64,000 bases of DNA from Agrobacterium rosae (GTDB lineage Bacteria; Pseudomonadota; Alphaproteobacteria; Rhizobiales; Rhizobiaceae), in NCBI RefSeq assembly GCF_002915175.1, contig NZ_NXEJ01000001.1:440404-504403 (forward strand), in the 5' to 3' direction. The position numbers were made by a program, and so were the translations under genes. Below are positions 30,636-39,813 of this stretch, one piece after another; position 1 is the stretch's first letter; each line of letters opens with the position of its first letter. A model generated the notes under the pieces. It was not told the DNA's origin. It was given only the letters and a program-made list of their open reading frames with translations, and did not search any database.

Positions 30636-30713
30636 CTGTGTGTAGCTCAGTCTGGTCAGAGTACCGCACCTGGACTGCGGGAGCCGCTGGTTCGAATCCA
30701 GCCACGCAGACCA
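30636..30713 (+). tRNA. tRNA-Pro(TGG)-like gene with C33
   Basis: 78 nt. The acceptor CTGTGTG/CACGCAG, D arm, anticodon stem CCGCA/TGCGG and T stem GCTGG/CCAGC all pair, and CCA is encoded. The loop CCTGGAC gives anticodon TGG but has C at position 33, where U is nearly universal. It is probably a functional or recently functional phage tRNA. The anticodon call depends on the loop register. Confidence 0.7.
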
Positions 30714-30729
30714 ATTAACAGGCAACACA

Positions 30730-31047
30730 ATGCCCAAACCCAACGGCCGTTCAGCCGAAGCCGCTCTCTACCGTCGCATGTACAAGACTGCCAGATGGCA
30801 GCGATTGCGTGAGGCCCAACTTACTGCTGAGCCGCTTTGTCGCTTCTGCTTGGCTATCGAGGATGTGACAGAGGCGACGACGTGTGACCACGTCAAGCCG
30901 CACAAGGGCGACGAAGACTTGTTCTACGACCCAGGCAATCTGCAGTCGTTGTGCGCTCCATGTCACGACAAGCTTAAGGCTCGCATTGAGCGAGGCCAGC
31001 AGGCTGTGGTCATTGGCGTTGATGGATATCCGGTGGAGCTAACGTAA
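30730..31047 (+). CDS. HNH endonuclease next to terminase
   Basis: 105 aa. CRFC, then CDHVKPHKGDEDLFYDPGNL and LCAPCHDKLK give the HNH core with its Cys4 zinc site. HNH proteins beside the terminase are common in cos-type siphophages and take part in terminase cutting of concatemers. The position just upstream of the small terminase gene fits that role. Confidence 0.88.
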   Translation: MPKPNGRSAEAALYRRMYKTARWQRLREAQLTAEPLCRFCLAIEDVTEATTCDHVKPHKGDEDLFYDPGNLQSLCAPCHDKLKARIERGQQAVVIGVDGYPVELT

Positions 31048-31104
31048 CACTCGAAGAAACATCGAAAAACATTTGATTTTATTCAATAATATCGAAAGTA
31101 AGTG

Positions 31105-31133
31105 TTGACATGCTTTCAAATATGCGATAAAAT
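31105..31133 (+). promoter_or_regulatory. strong promoter for late genes
   Basis: TTGACA (31105-31110), 17 bp, TAAAAT (31128-31133): near-perfect sigma-70 boxes in an AT-rich stretch 142 bp before the terminase gene. It lacks the ACAAATTTGT operator. A G8 run (31151-31158 region) and a GCGTGCGCGCAAGCGCGC hairpin lie between it and the gene, so read-through or regulation may involve this leader. Confidence 0.7.
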
Positions 31134-31274
31134 GGAGAGTTTGCCCGATTGGGGGGGGTGGTCGCAAAGTCGACGATCGACCCGGCCAGGGACCGTCGGG
31201 GGAATGCAACGTTAATCCAAACACAGTTTTTTGCCTAGCGTGCGCGCAAGCGCGCGTGCGCGAGGGGATTCGGC

Positions 31275-31730
31275 ATGTCTGATAAGAAAAGCCGCGTAGA
31301 TAGCGTGGCTGAGGCCGTGAGGATTGCCTCTGCGGTCGCTGAGGAAATCACCTTTCCCGAAAACGTCCCTCTCGAAGAGGGCGACGTACCGTTTTTCAAG
31401 AACGTGATTGCGGAATACGCACGCGCTGAATGGTCCGCACATCAGCTTGAGATCGCAGCGATGCTGGCTCGCACAATGGCCGACCTGGTGCGTGAGCAAG
31501 ACCTTTTGCGCAGCGAAGGGTCGGTGGCGTACAGCGAGAAAGGCACGCCTGTCGTATCGCCGAGGAAGTCACTGGTCCAAATGCACGCATCAACAATTCT
31601 TTCTTTTCGCCGATCACTGGCGCTTCACGCCAGAGCCATCCAAGGCGAAGCGAGGGACTCAGCCAAGCGACGCGACACCGCAAAAGAGATTGAGGCGGGC
31701 GCAAGCACGGACGATGACCTGCTAGCCTAA
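31275..31730 (+). CDS. terminase small subunit (P27 family)
   Basis: 151 aa. The helical layout FKNVIAEYARAEWSAHQLEI, ARTMADLVREQDLLRSEG and SPRKSLVQMHASTILSFRRSL matches P27-type small terminases, which bind the packaging site and recruit the large subunit. The genome order HNH, small, large terminase supports it. A homing-type gene lies between it and the large subunit. Confidence 0.88.
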   Translation: MSDKKSRVDSVAEAVRIASAVAEEITFPENVPLEEGDVPFFKNVIAEYARAEWSAHQLEIAAMLARTMADLVREQDLLRSEGSVAYSEKGTPVVSPRKSLVQMHASTILSFRRSLALHARAIQGEARDSAKRRDTAKEIEAGASTDDDLLA

Positions 31731-31837
31731 TCGATGGCTCATAAAATAAAGAATAGCTCGGCTAGGGTCGCCCCTGAAAAGCGGTCATCCAGCCGCCTGC
31801 CGAGCGCCAAATCTGGATAGCGAGAGGGGTACTTGCT

Positions 31838-32629
31838 GTGGGAACTTTCAGAGACTTGACGGGTGTCAGGTATGGGCTTTTGTCGGTCGTAGAGAAGATT
31901 GGACCAAACAGTCGTGGGCTTATGCAATGGCGATGCGTTTGCGATTGTGGCGGTACGGCGGTGGCCGTATCTGGAAATCTTAACAGCGGGAACACCGCCT
32001 CATGCGGTTGCTTGCGGAGAGAAGCCCTTGATCGTCGAAATCACATTGATCTCATTGGCCAGCAATTCGGCAGGCTAACCGTTGTCGAGCGTTTGTTCTC
32101 AAACAAAAACGACCACGTAGTTTGGCTGTGTAGATGCGAATGCGGCGCTCACGCCAATGTCACGACTGGAAACTTAACAAAGTCAAACACTAGATCGTGC
32201 GGCTGTCTTCAGCGAGAGGCTGCCTCGATGATGGGACTCTCTTGCAAACAGGAAAGACCTGTATCGAACACGCCTGAGTACAGGCGAGATGGTCAGCGAA
32301 GGCGACTTATTGACCCAAAAACAAGACTGCGTCGCCGCCTATCTTGGCACATACGCAGGGCGATCAATAACGTCGGATCCGCAAAGAGTGGAAAAACATT
32401 CGATATTCTCGGTTACGAACCGTCCGATCTAGCCAGGCATATTGAGAGGCAGTTCACCAACGGCATGGGCTGGCATAATGCCGCCGATTGGGACGTTGAC
32501 CACATCATTCCTATAAGTACGGCCAAGACCTTGGATGACGTCATAGCGCTCAATCAAATGAGTAATCTGAGGCCCTTGTGGCGGGAAGAAAACAACGCAA
32601 AAAGGGCGAGGGTTATGTTCCTGCTCTGA
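31838..32629 (+). CDS. homing-type HNH endonuclease inserted between terminase genes
   Basis: 263 aa from GTG behind GAGAGGGG. Two tandem repeats (DLTGVRYGLLSVVE... SCGCL and DLIGQQFGRLTVVE... SCGCL) each hold a CxCxCG...CGC zinc-binding set, as in DNA-binding modules of free-standing homing endonucleases. The C-terminus has DVDHIIPIS and a NLRPLWREENNAKR HNH core. It splits the normally adjacent terminase genes, so it is probably a selfish insertion. Confidence 0.82.
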   Translation: MGTFRDLTGVRYGLLSVVEKIGPNSRGLMQWRCVCDCGGTAVAVSGNLNSGNTASCGCLRREALDRRNHIDLIGQQFGRLTVVERLFSNKNDHVVWLCRCECGAHANVTTGNLTKSNTRSCGCLQREAASMMGLSCKQERPVSNTPEYRRDGQRRRLIDPKTRLRRRLSWHIRRAINNVGSAKSGKTFDILGYEPSDLARHIERQFTNGMGWHNAADWDVDHIIPISTAKTLDDVIALNQMSNLRPLWREENNAKRARVMFLL

Positions 32630-32646
32630 TCCTTGTGGGAGCTTAA

Positions 32647-34305
32647 ATGACCGGCCAATATTCAAGTTGGCCGCAGAGCGTGCTTGACTCAATCAAATGT
32701 GGGCCGATTTCGCCTTATCGTGATTGGCGTTTACTCCCGACATCGGAGCTCACTCGCGGCGAGAAAATGTGCCGCTTCATCGAAGAATATTTGGTTGTGC
32801 CGGAGGGGTCACTTGTTGGTCAGCCGATCCGGTTGCTGGACTTCCAGGTGGCCTTTATCCTGTCGGTTTACGACAACCCGCACGGCACGTCGCGCGCCTA
32901 TTTGTCGATCGCACGTAAAAATTCAAAGACGGCCACCATCGCTTGTCTCCTTCTTGGCCACGTTATTGGCCCAGAAGCGTTTCCAAACAGCCGCATCATG
33001 TCGGGTGCGCGATCCCGCGATCAAGCCGCTGAAGTCTACAATTATAGCAGCAAGATGTTGATGATGTCGCCGCGACTCAAAGGGCTGTATCGCATCGTGC
33101 CGTCGGGCAAAATGATTGTCGGCCTGCGCAAGAACGTCGTCTATCGCGCCAGTTCGGCCGAAGCCAAGAGCGCGCACGGTGGTTCTCCACTTGTCGCCAT
33201 CCTTGACGAGGTCGGCCAGATCAAAGGCCCACACGACGATTTCGTCGAGGCGATCGTAACGTCGCAGGGCGCGTACGGTGACAAGGCGATGATCTTCGCC
33301 ATTTCGACTCAGGCGGCCACCGACGGCGACTTGTTCTCGCGATGGCTGGACGATGCAGAGACCTCCAAAGCACCGCGCACGGTTTCGCATCTCTACACAG
33401 CGGATCCAGATTGCGATGTGCTGGACGAGGAAGCGTGGAAAGCTGCCAACCCGGCACTAGGCATATTTAAATCAGTTTCATCGGTTCGCGACGACGCCGA
33501 GCGCGCTTCACGCATGCCGACCGAAGAAGCCAGTTTTCGCTGGTTGCACCTGAATCAGAGGATCGATGCCAATGCACCGTTTGTGTCTCCGGCTATTTGG
33601 CGAGCGTGTAACGCTCGAGTTGTGGACTTTGATGGTCTTCCTGTCTTTGGTGGGCTCGACCTTTCTGAGGTGAGCGACTTGACTGCTTTGGTGCTGATGG
33701 CTCCTAAGCAGCAGGACGGTAAGACCATCTGGAATGTGAAGCCGACCTTTTGGCTGCCTGGTGATGGGATTCGTGCAAAGGCAAAAGCCGACCGCGTACC
33801 ATACGACATCTGGCACAAGGACGGACATCTTGAAGCCGCACCGGGCAAGACAGTCGACTACGAGTTCGTTGCGCATTACCTGCGCGACCAGTTCGAAGAG
33901 ATGGACATCCGCAAGATCGCGTTCGACCGGTGGAACTTCCGACACTTGAAGCCGTGGCTGCAAAAGGCTGGCTTCACGGATGATCAGCTTGAAGGCGATG
34001 ACGCGGTATTCCAGCCTTTCGGGCAGGGGTTCCAATCGATGTCTCCCGCTCTCCGCGAGTTAGAAAGCACCATCCTCAATGGCAATCTTGCTCACGGGGA
34101 TCATCCGGTTCTGACGATGTGCATGATGAATGCAACCGTCAAGGCAGACCCTTCAGGAAACAGAAAACTGGTGAAGCACAATCGCGAGCGTCGCATCGAC
34201 GGCGCGGTAGCACTGACTATGGCAACGGCGATGGCTGGAACCTACGAGACCAGTGACACCGGCGACATGGACGACTTCATCAACAACATGGTTATGGTGA
34301 TCTAA
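32647..34305 (+). CDS. terminase large subunit
   Basis: 552 aa. Walker A-like ARKNSKTA (89-96), Walker B LVAILDEVG (about 182-190) and the coupling motif in FAISTQA form the ATPase. GGLDLSEVSDLT starts the RNase-H-like nuclease with its first Asp, and HNRERRIDGAVAL holds the last acidic residue. It pumps DNA into the prohead and cuts it. The family resembles HK97-type terminases. It overlaps the portal start by 1 bp. Confidence 0.95.
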   Translation: MTGQYSSWPQSVLDSIKCGPISPYRDWRLLPTSELTRGEKMCRFIEEYLVVPEGSLVGQPIRLLDFQVAFILSVYDNPHGTSRAYLSIARKNSKTATIACLLLGHVIGPEAFPNSRIMSGARSRDQAAEVYNYSSKMLMMSPRLKGLYRIVPSGKMIVGLRKNVVYRASSAEAKSAHGGSPLVAILDEVGQIKGPHDDFVEAIVTSQGAYGDKAMIFAISTQAATDGDLFSRWLDDAETSKAPRTVSHLYTADPDCDVLDEEAWKAANPALGIFKSVSSVRDDAERASRMPTEEASFRWLHLNQRIDANAPFVSPAIWRACNARVVDFDGLPVFGGLDLSEVSDLTALVLMAPKQQDGKTIWNVKPTFWLPGDGIRAKAKADRVPYDIWHKDGHLEAAPGKTVDYEFVAHYLRDQFEEMDIRKIAFDRWNFRHLKPWLQKAGFTDDQLEGDDAVFQPFGQGFQSMSPALRELESTILNGNLAHGDHPVLTMCMMNATVKADPSGNRKLVKHNRERRIDGAVALTMATAMAGTYETSDTGDMDDFINNMVMVI

Positions 34306-35531
34306 TGGGTCTCTTCGATAGATGGCGCGGAGTACCCATCAAGCTCACTGACGGTGAGTTCTGGCGCGGGTTCTTCGGCTGGGGCACTACCTCTGGCGAA
34401 AACGTGACGATTGAAACGGCGCTGCAGCTTGATGCTGTGTGGGCGTGCGTCAATCTGATCCGGAATGCAGTGATCATGCTGCCGTGCAATGTCTACAAAG
34501 ACGATGGCGTTACGGTCGACAAGGCGTCGCCGCTTTACGATTTGCTGCACGATATGCCGAACATGGATGACACCGCCTCAGACTTCTGGGCCATGGTCGT
34601 TTTATGCCTGTGCCTAGATGGCAATTTCTTCGCTGAGAAGAAACTGAATGGCGGCAAGTTGGTGGCGCTCAATCCGCTGCCGCCACTCGCTGTCAACGTC
34701 TGCCGTGATAGTCGCAACGCGCGATACTACGAGGTCACGGAGAACGGCAAGAAGCGCAGGATCGCTGAAGAAAAGATGTTCCACGTTCGCGGGGCCGTTT
34801 TGCCTGGCTGTGACCGCGGCATGTCTCCGATCGGCGTGGTTCGCAATACAGTTGGTAATGCTCTGGCGGGTGAAAAGACCGCGGGCAAGATGTTCGCCAA
34901 TGGAATGCAGGTCGCAGGCGTTCTTTCGTCTGATCAGGTACTGAAACCTGACCAGCGCAAGCAGCTAAGCGAAATTCTCGGACAGTTTGCTGGTTCGGAT
35001 AAGGCCGGCAAGATTGCAGTTCTGGAAGCTGGCCTCAAATACCAGCAACTGACGATCAATCCTAAAGATGCGCAGATGCTTGAGGTGCGCCAGTTCAACG
35101 TAGAGCAGATTTGCCGCATCTTCGGTGTACCACCGGTCATGATCGGCCATGCTTCGAACGGCACCACGACCTGGGGCAGCGGCATCGAGCAGCTGATCCT
35201 GCAGTTCATCAAGACTTGCCTTGGACCACTCGTCAAAAGCATTGAATCGGCCGTCTACCGCGACCTGCTCAACGAGAAAACGCGCAAGACCACCATCGTA
35301 AAATTCAACATGGAGGGACTGCTTCGCGGCGATAGCACGGCGAGGGCAGAATTTCTGTCAAAGATGGTCACAAACGGCATTTACACGCCAAACGAAGCCC
35401 GTTCCTACGAGAACAAGGCTCCTGTCGACGGCGGCGAGAAGGCAATCGTCAACGGCACCATGACCCCGCTCGATAAGGTCGGTCAGGCCAACGATAACGC
35501 GCCACAAACGCCAGCAGCACGCGCTGCGTAA
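34305..35531 (+). CDS. portal protein, HK97 family
   Basis: 408 aa. ALQLDAVWACVNLIRNAV, LALDGN-like LCLDGNFFAEK and GVPPVMIGHASNGTTTWGSGIEQL are typical of HK97-type portals. It forms the dodecameric ring through which DNA enters. The C-terminus QANDNAPQTPAARAA carries the ANDN plus terminal AA pattern. The gene follows terminase directly. Confidence 0.95.
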   Translation: MGLFDRWRGVPIKLTDGEFWRGFFGWGTTSGENVTIETALQLDAVWACVNLIRNAVIMLPCNVYKDDGVTVDKASPLYDLLHDMPNMDDTASDFWAMVVLCLCLDGNFFAEKKLNGGKLVALNPLPPLAVNVCRDSRNARYYEVTENGKKRRIAEEKMFHVRGAVLPGCDRGMSPIGVVRNTVGNALAGEKTAGKMFANGMQVAGVLSSDQVLKPDQRKQLSEILGQFAGSDKAGKIAVLEAGLKYQQLTINPKDAQMLEVRQFNVEQICRIFGVPPVMIGHASNGTTTWGSGIEQLILQFIKTCLGPLVKSIESAVYRDLLNEKTRKTTIVKFNMEGLLRGDSTARAEFLSKMVTNGIYTPNEARSYENKAPVDGGEKAIVNGTMTPLDKVGQANDNAPQTPAARAA

Positions 35532-35540
35532 GGGAAAATC

Positions 35541-36659
35541 ATGAAATTTGAACACCTGATTTCGGCCTTTCTGGCCGAACCTTGGGCTATTCAGCGCGAA
35601 AAACTGGGCGTTTTGGCTGATGTTTTGGTTGCGCGAGCCGAAGGCGAAAAGCTGTTTTCGACTGAGTTCGCCGCATCAATCGATGATGCGCGCGCCAAGG
35701 AGATCGCAGAATCCAGCGGCAGCGTGGCCATTATCCCTGTTTACGGGGTTCTAGCCGACAAAATGGACCTTTTTTCCGCGATGAGCGGCGGTACATCCTA
35801 CGCTGGCATCAAGAAAGCACTGCACAAGGCGCTGTCAAATGCAGACATCAAGGCTGTCGTGCTCGACATTGATAGCCCTGGCGGAACGGTGCCCGGTACT
35901 GACGAACTCGCCACTGAAATTCGCAAGCTGCGAGGCGGCGAGAAACCGATCATTGCGCAGGTAAACAGTCTTGCGGCAAGCGCGGCTTATTGGATCGCGG
36001 CTTCGACAGACGAAATCGTCGTCACGCCATCCGGCCGTGCCGGTTCGATCGGCGTCTACACTGCGCACGATGATCTTTCGGCTGCCCTTGAGCAGCGTGG
36101 CATCAAGCGCACGTACATTTCTGCTGGCAAGCACAAGGTTGAAGGCAACGAAACCGAGCCGCTTGGCAAAGACACCCTGGCCCATGTGCAAGACGGTGTG
36201 AACCGCTCCTACAATCGCTTTGTCGCGTCAGTTGCCGAAGGGCGCGGCGTGACAGTAAGCAAGGTTGAGGATGGCTACGGACAAGGGCGCGTGTTCTACG
36301 CGGAAGCCCTCATGGACCGAGGCATGGTCGACCGTGTTGCCACACTTGACGAGACCCTGGGCCGCTACGGTGCGGACGCAGAGCCTGCGCCGGTAAAGCG
36401 CATCAAGGCTGCAAACGCCGCGAAAGCAGAGGCCGCACAAACGCTGGTAGCGAAGATGACGGCCGGCGAGCAAATCACAAAACGCGAGTTCGAAAACGGC
36501 ATCAGGGGACTGATGGGGTTGTCGGGCTCTGAGGCAGAGCGGGCCGCTCGGCTCTACCTCAAAGATGGTCAGGGGGCTCCTGACGTCGAGACGGATGCTG
36601 CTGCTTTGGCAGCCATTAACCGGCTTTTGGCCGAAGCAAAATCACCCCTCATTCAATAG
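35541..36659 (+). CDS. head maturation protease, S49 (SppA-like) family
   Basis: 372 aa. The core IIPVYGVL, LDIDSPGGTVPGTDEL, NSLAASAAYWIA (nucleophile Ser) and GSIGVYTAHDD match SppA/S49 peptidases, with the Lys in the following KRTYISAGKHK region. S49 proteases next to portal and capsid genes cut scaffold or capsid N-termini during head maturation. The C-terminal 90 residues are helical and may act as a scaffold. Confidence 0.92.
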   Translation: MKFEHLISAFLAEPWAIQREKLGVLADVLVARAEGEKLFSTEFAASIDDARAKEIAESSGSVAIIPVYGVLADKMDLFSAMSGGTSYAGIKKALHKALSNADIKAVVLDIDSPGGTVPGTDELATEIRKLRGGEKPIIAQVNSLAASAAYWIAASTDEIVVTPSGRAGSIGVYTAHDDLSAALEQRGIKRTYISAGKHKVEGNETEPLGKDTLAHVQDGVNRSYNRFVASVAEGRGVTVSKVEDGYGQGRVFYAEALMDRGMVDRVATLDETLGRYGADAEPAPVKRIKAANAAKAEAAQTLVAKMTAGEQITKREFENGIRGLMGLSGSEAERAARLYLKDGQGAPDVETDAAALAAINRLLAEAKSPLIQ

Positions 36660-36667
36660 GAGCCAAC

Positions 36668-37870
36668 ATGGCTGAACTAGCAGAAAAAATTGGCGAACTT
36701 GGTGCCTCCCTCGCATCCATCAAGGAGCAGGTTGGTAATCTCGCCACCGACTTTACCTCGAAGCTTGCCGCAAACGGCGAAGTTTCCGCTGAGCTGAAGG
36801 AAAAGACCGACAAGGCACTTTCCGAGCTCGGCGACGTCACGACCCGCCTTTCAGATATGGAGAAGCGCGCCGCTCGTGAGAAGGAAAACGGCGAGGAAGA
36901 GCAGAAGTCGCTCGGCCAACTGGTTATCGATTCCGACGCCTATAAGGCCGGCAATCTGACCGGATCCAGCCGTGCATCGATCAAGGTCTCCGCCGACCGC
37001 GCCGCAATTACGACCGCCAACACCACTGTCGGCACTGGTCGTTCTCCTGGCACCTCGCTGGTACCGGGCGCTCGCGTCCCTGGCATCTTCGGTCTTCCTG
37101 ATCGCCAGATGACGATCCGAGACCTGCTGCTCCCTGGCCAGACTTCTTCCAACAACGTCGAGTACGTCAAGGAAACTGGCTACACGAACAACGCTGCGCC
37201 GGTGGCCGAAACGACTGCCAAGCCTTATTCGGACATCACGTTCGATATGGCGTCCGCGCCCGTTCGTACGCTGGCTCACCTGTTCAAGGCCAGCCGTCAG
37301 ATTCTGGATGACGCGCCTGCGCTTCGTTCCTATATCGATGGTCGCGCTCGGTACGGTCTTCGCTTTGTCGAGGAAAATCAGCTCCTGAACGGTTCTGGCA
37401 CTGGTCAGAACATCGCTGGTCTGGTTCCGCAGGCGACCGCTTTTGCTCCGGCCTTCACGCCAGAAGCAGTGACCGGCATCGACCGCCTTCGCCTGGCTAT
37501 CCTGCAGGTCGTTCTCGCTGAGTATCCTGCGACTGCGTTCGTTCTGAACCCGATCGACTGGGCGAAGATCGAACTGACCAAGGATGCTGGTGAAAACTAC
37601 ATCATCGGTAATCCGCAGGGCTCGCTTACGCCGACGCTTTGGAACCTGCCTGTCGTTTCGACACAGGCGATGGCTTCTGGCCAGTTCCTGACCGGCGCGT
37701 TCTCCTACGCTGCGCAGATCTTCGACCGCATGGATATCGAAGTGCTGCTTTCCAGCGAGAACGTGGACGACTTCGAGAAGAACATGTTCACGATCCGCGC
37801 TGAAGAGCGTCTGGCTCTGGCTGTGTATCGTCCTGAAGCCTTCGTTACCGGTCCTGTTGCCGCTGCCTAA
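36668..37870 (+). CDS. major capsid protein, HK97 fold
   Basis: 400 aa. The first ~100 residues are helical and charged, the delta/scaffold domain removed by the protease. The rest follows the HK97 pattern: IRDLLLPGQTSSNNVEYVKE, APVAETTAKPYSDITFDMA, KASRQILDDAPALRSYID, NPIDWAKIELTKD and a C-terminal AEERLALAVYRPEAFVTG. The ribosome site is AGGAGCCAAC. Confidence 0.96.
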   Translation: MAELAEKIGELGASLASIKEQVGNLATDFTSKLAANGEVSAELKEKTDKALSELGDVTTRLSDMEKRAAREKENGEEEQKSLGQLVIDSDAYKAGNLTGSSRASIKVSADRAAITTANTTVGTGRSPGTSLVPGARVPGIFGLPDRQMTIRDLLLPGQTSSNNVEYVKETGYTNNAAPVAETTAKPYSDITFDMASAPVRTLAHLFKASRQILDDAPALRSYIDGRARYGLRFVEENQLLNGSGTGQNIAGLVPQATAFAPAFTPEAVTGIDRLRLAILQVVLAEYPATAFVLNPIDWAKIELTKDAGENYIIGNPQGSLTPTLWNLPVVSTQAMASGQFLTGAFSYAAQIFDRMDIEVLLSSENVDDFEKNMFTIRAEERLALAVYRPEAFVTGPVAAA

Positions 37871-37877
37871 TTGATCT

Positions 37878-37897
37878 GGGGCGTCTTTGGACGCCCC
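37878..37897 (+). terminator. hairpin after the capsid gene
   Basis: GGGGCGTC-TTTG-GACGCCCC, a perfect 8-bp stem followed by GCTTTCG rather than a clean U-tract. It may act as a partial terminator or mRNA-stabilising hairpin that raises capsid expression. Confidence 0.65.
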
Positions 37898-37917
37898 GCT
37901 TTCGCTAGGAGGCGAAT

Positions 37918-38169
37918 ATGACTGATTACATCGAAGTGAAGCCGCTCAAGACTTTTGACAACGGCTCCGGTCTCAAGACCGCTGATAGCGACCCTTTCCC
38001 GGTCGAGCGCGGCGAGGCTAATGCACTGAAAGCTTTGGGCCTTGTGTCGTTCGAAGACGACGCAAAGAAGGTTGAAGCGCCAGCCGACCCAGAACCTGTC
38101 GAGCCTATATCTTCCGTTCGTTCGACGAAGAAAAAGGACAAGACAGATGCTGACAACGAAACAGCGTAA
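37918..38169 (+). CDS. small head-associated protein
   Basis: 83 aa. VKPLKTFDNGSGLKTADSDP then RGEANALKALGLV is the pattern of small proteins that follow capsid genes in many alphaproteobacterial phages. The C-terminal half is acidic and Lys-rich. It starts behind AGGAGGCG. Confidence 0.65.
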   Translation: MTDYIEVKPLKTFDNGSGLKTADSDPFPVERGEANALKALGLVSFEDDAKKVEAPADPEPVEPISSVRSTKKKDKTDADNETA

Positions 38170-38488
38170 AAGGCGTTTTGCCAGCTACATCGGCGGGGTG
38201 ACAAACCCCGCTGCGCCAGCAAATACTGTCGCGCCAGCCATCACAGGCACGGCGCAGGTAGGGCAAACCTTGACGGCCAGTGCGGGCACATTCACCGGTA
38301 CGCCGACCCCGACCATCGACAGGCAGTGGATTGTCGGCGGATTCGAGGTTCCTGGTGCCTTTGGCCTGACGTTCGTTCCTCGCGCCCAGGATGTTGGCAA
38401 AACAGTCCGCGTTCGCACGCGAGCTCAAAGCTTGGCCGGTAAGGTTAACGTTCTGAGCGCGCCGACGGCCGCAGTTGTGGCGGCCTGA
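38147..38488 (+). CDS. Ig-like capsid decoration protein (probable)
   Basis: 113 aa. A basic N-terminal stretch (TTKQRKRRFASYIGG) is followed by an Ig-like fold: ITGTAQVGQTLTASAGTF, PTIDRQWIVGG and DVGKTVRVRTRA are usual bacterial Ig-repeat strands. Ig-like domains decorate phage heads or tails and may bind carbohydrates. It overlaps the previous gene by 23 bp in another frame. Confidence 0.6.
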   Translation: MLTTKQRKRRFASYIGGVTNPAAPANTVAPAITGTAQVGQTLTASAGTFTGTPTPTIDRQWIVGGFEVPGAFGLTFVPRAQDVGKTVRVRTRAQSLAGKVNVLSAPTAAVVAA

Positions 38489-38489
38489 T

Positions 38490-38846
38490 ATGCCAATCGT
38501 CGATCTGGAAACGGTCAAAAAGCACCTCCGCGTCTTCTATTCCGATGAAGACGCGGAGATCGGCATTTACCGTGACGCCGCCGAGAGCATTATCACCGAA
38601 TATCTGGATCGCGAGGTTGTCGCCATCGGCGCAACGCCAACGGCAGATGATGGCATCGCAGCCACGGCATCCATTGTTTCGGCAATCCTGCTTGTGACTG
38701 GCGACCTCTACGAGGTTCGCGAACCTGACCCGAAGGCGACAGGCGACGCTGTTCTGCCGCGCGCTGTCCGCATGCTTCTGGCTCCTTGGCGCGTCTGGCG
38801 CGCACCGGTGGATGATGATGTGGTTACGTTTCCTTACACCTTTTGA
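38490..38846 (+). CDS. head-tail connector, gp6-like
   Basis: 118 aa. The start VDLETVKKHLRVFYSDEDAE and the helical layout to AVRMLLAPWRVWRAP match HK97 gp6/SPP1 gp15-like connector proteins, which sit under the portal. Starts at ATG 38490, 1 bp after the previous stop codon. Confidence 0.85.
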   Translation: MPIVDLETVKKHLRVFYSDEDAEIGIYRDAAESIITEYLDREVVAIGATPTADDGIAATASIVSAILLVTGDLYEVREPDPKATGDAVLPRAVRMLLAPWRVWRAPVDDDVVTFPYTF

Positions 38847-39006
38847 CTGGAAGCCGCACCCCGGCGCGACCATCGCGTATGAGGTCGGCCTTTACAATGT
38901 TACGCGCAAATGCGCAGCGGCTGCGATAGCAGCCAAGACTGCCGAACCCACCAAGGATCGACCGAATGCCAAAACGCAAAAGAGCCGGAGCGGGATCGCT
39001 CAGTGA
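38818..39006 (+). CDS. small head-tail region protein
   Basis: 62 aa. MWLRFLTPFDWKPHP and VTRKCAAAAIAAKTAE resemble short proteins found between connector genes in rhizobial phages. Three ATG codons in a row precede TGG; 38818 has the best spaced GGTGG. It overlaps both neighbours. Confidence 0.55.
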   Translation: MWLRFLTPFDWKPHPGATIAYEVGLYNVTRKCAAAAIAAKTAEPTKDRPNAKTQKSRSGIAQ

Positions 39007-39322
39007 AAGCATCGGCTTTGAAGCTGAGGTCGAGGGCGATGATGGCTACGGTGGCGTAGTGGTAGGCTTTGCGGAGCAGTTTTTCGAGGCCGCGAGGCTT
39101 GAGCCACGCGTGGGGTCGGAATCGGTAATAGCCAGCCGCCTGCAAGGTTTGCAGCCATTCACCATGACTGTTCGCAGCAACCCGCGCACGCGCACCATAA
39201 CGCCAGCATGGCGGGCGCGGAACAAGCGCACTGGCGCGCTCTACGCGATCAAGACTGCGGTTAACATCGATGAGCGCAACGAGTGGATTGAACTGCTTGT
39301 GGTGCAGGGGGAGGCGTCGTGA
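38966..39322 (+). CDS. head-tail adaptor (head closure) protein
   Basis: 118 aa. AGAGSLSESIGFEAE, DDGYGGVVVGF, VIASRLQGLQPF and TVRSNPRTRTITPAWRARN are the expected blocks of SPP1-family head-tail adaptors. Overlaps the next gene by 4 bp. Confidence 0.85.
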   Translation: MPKRKRAGAGSLSESIGFEAEVEGDDGYGGVVVGFAEQFFEAARLEPRVGSESVIASRLQGLQPFTMTVRSNPRTRTITPAWRARNKRTGALYAIKTAVNIDERNEWIELLVVQGEAS

Positions 39323-39813
39323 TCAAAGCCAAAGTTCTCGGCCGCGAAGCGCTCACCAAAAAGCTGAATGACATTGCGCCAAAGGCTAACCAATACGCGG
39401 CTGAGGCAAAACTTCAGATCGCCAATGAAGCTGCGGAGGCTATATCCGATCGGGCACCCATAGGCACCGGCACCTCAGCCGGCGATTATGCGGCATCCAT
39501 TCAAGGCGCACGTATCTCGGACAGGCCAAACGCCAAGGCGATGGTCGGCACATCGGCCAGCAAAGACCCAGATGCCACCGGAATTTTCGCATCTTGGATT
39601 TGGCACTTCCTAGAGTTCGGCACTCGTCCGCACAACACCGCAAAGGGTGGCGGTACGGCTCTCGGTAAAAAACAGACAGAAGGTGCGAGGATGCACCCCG
39701 GCACAAAAGCCCAACCGCACATTTTTCCAATTTGGCGTTCTTTTCGCGAGCGCGCAAAAAAGCGGATCAATGATGCTGTCTGGCGTGGTGTGAGGGAGGC
39801 CATGAAAAAGTAA
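39319..39813 (+). CDS. HK97 gp10-like neck / tail completion protein
   Basis: 164 aa. LGREALTKKLNDIAPKA, EAAEAISDRAPIGTGTSAGDYAAS, WHFLEFGTRPH and KAQPHIFPIWRS fit the HK97-gp10 family. It helps join head and tail. Confidence 0.88.
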   Translation: MIKAKVLGREALTKKLNDIAPKANQYAAEAKLQIANEAAEAISDRAPIGTGTSAGDYAASIQGARISDRPNAKAMVGTSASKDPDATGIFASWIWHFLEFGTRPHNTAKGGGTALGKKQTEGARMHPGTKAQPHIFPIWRSFRERAKKRINDAVWRGVREAMKK

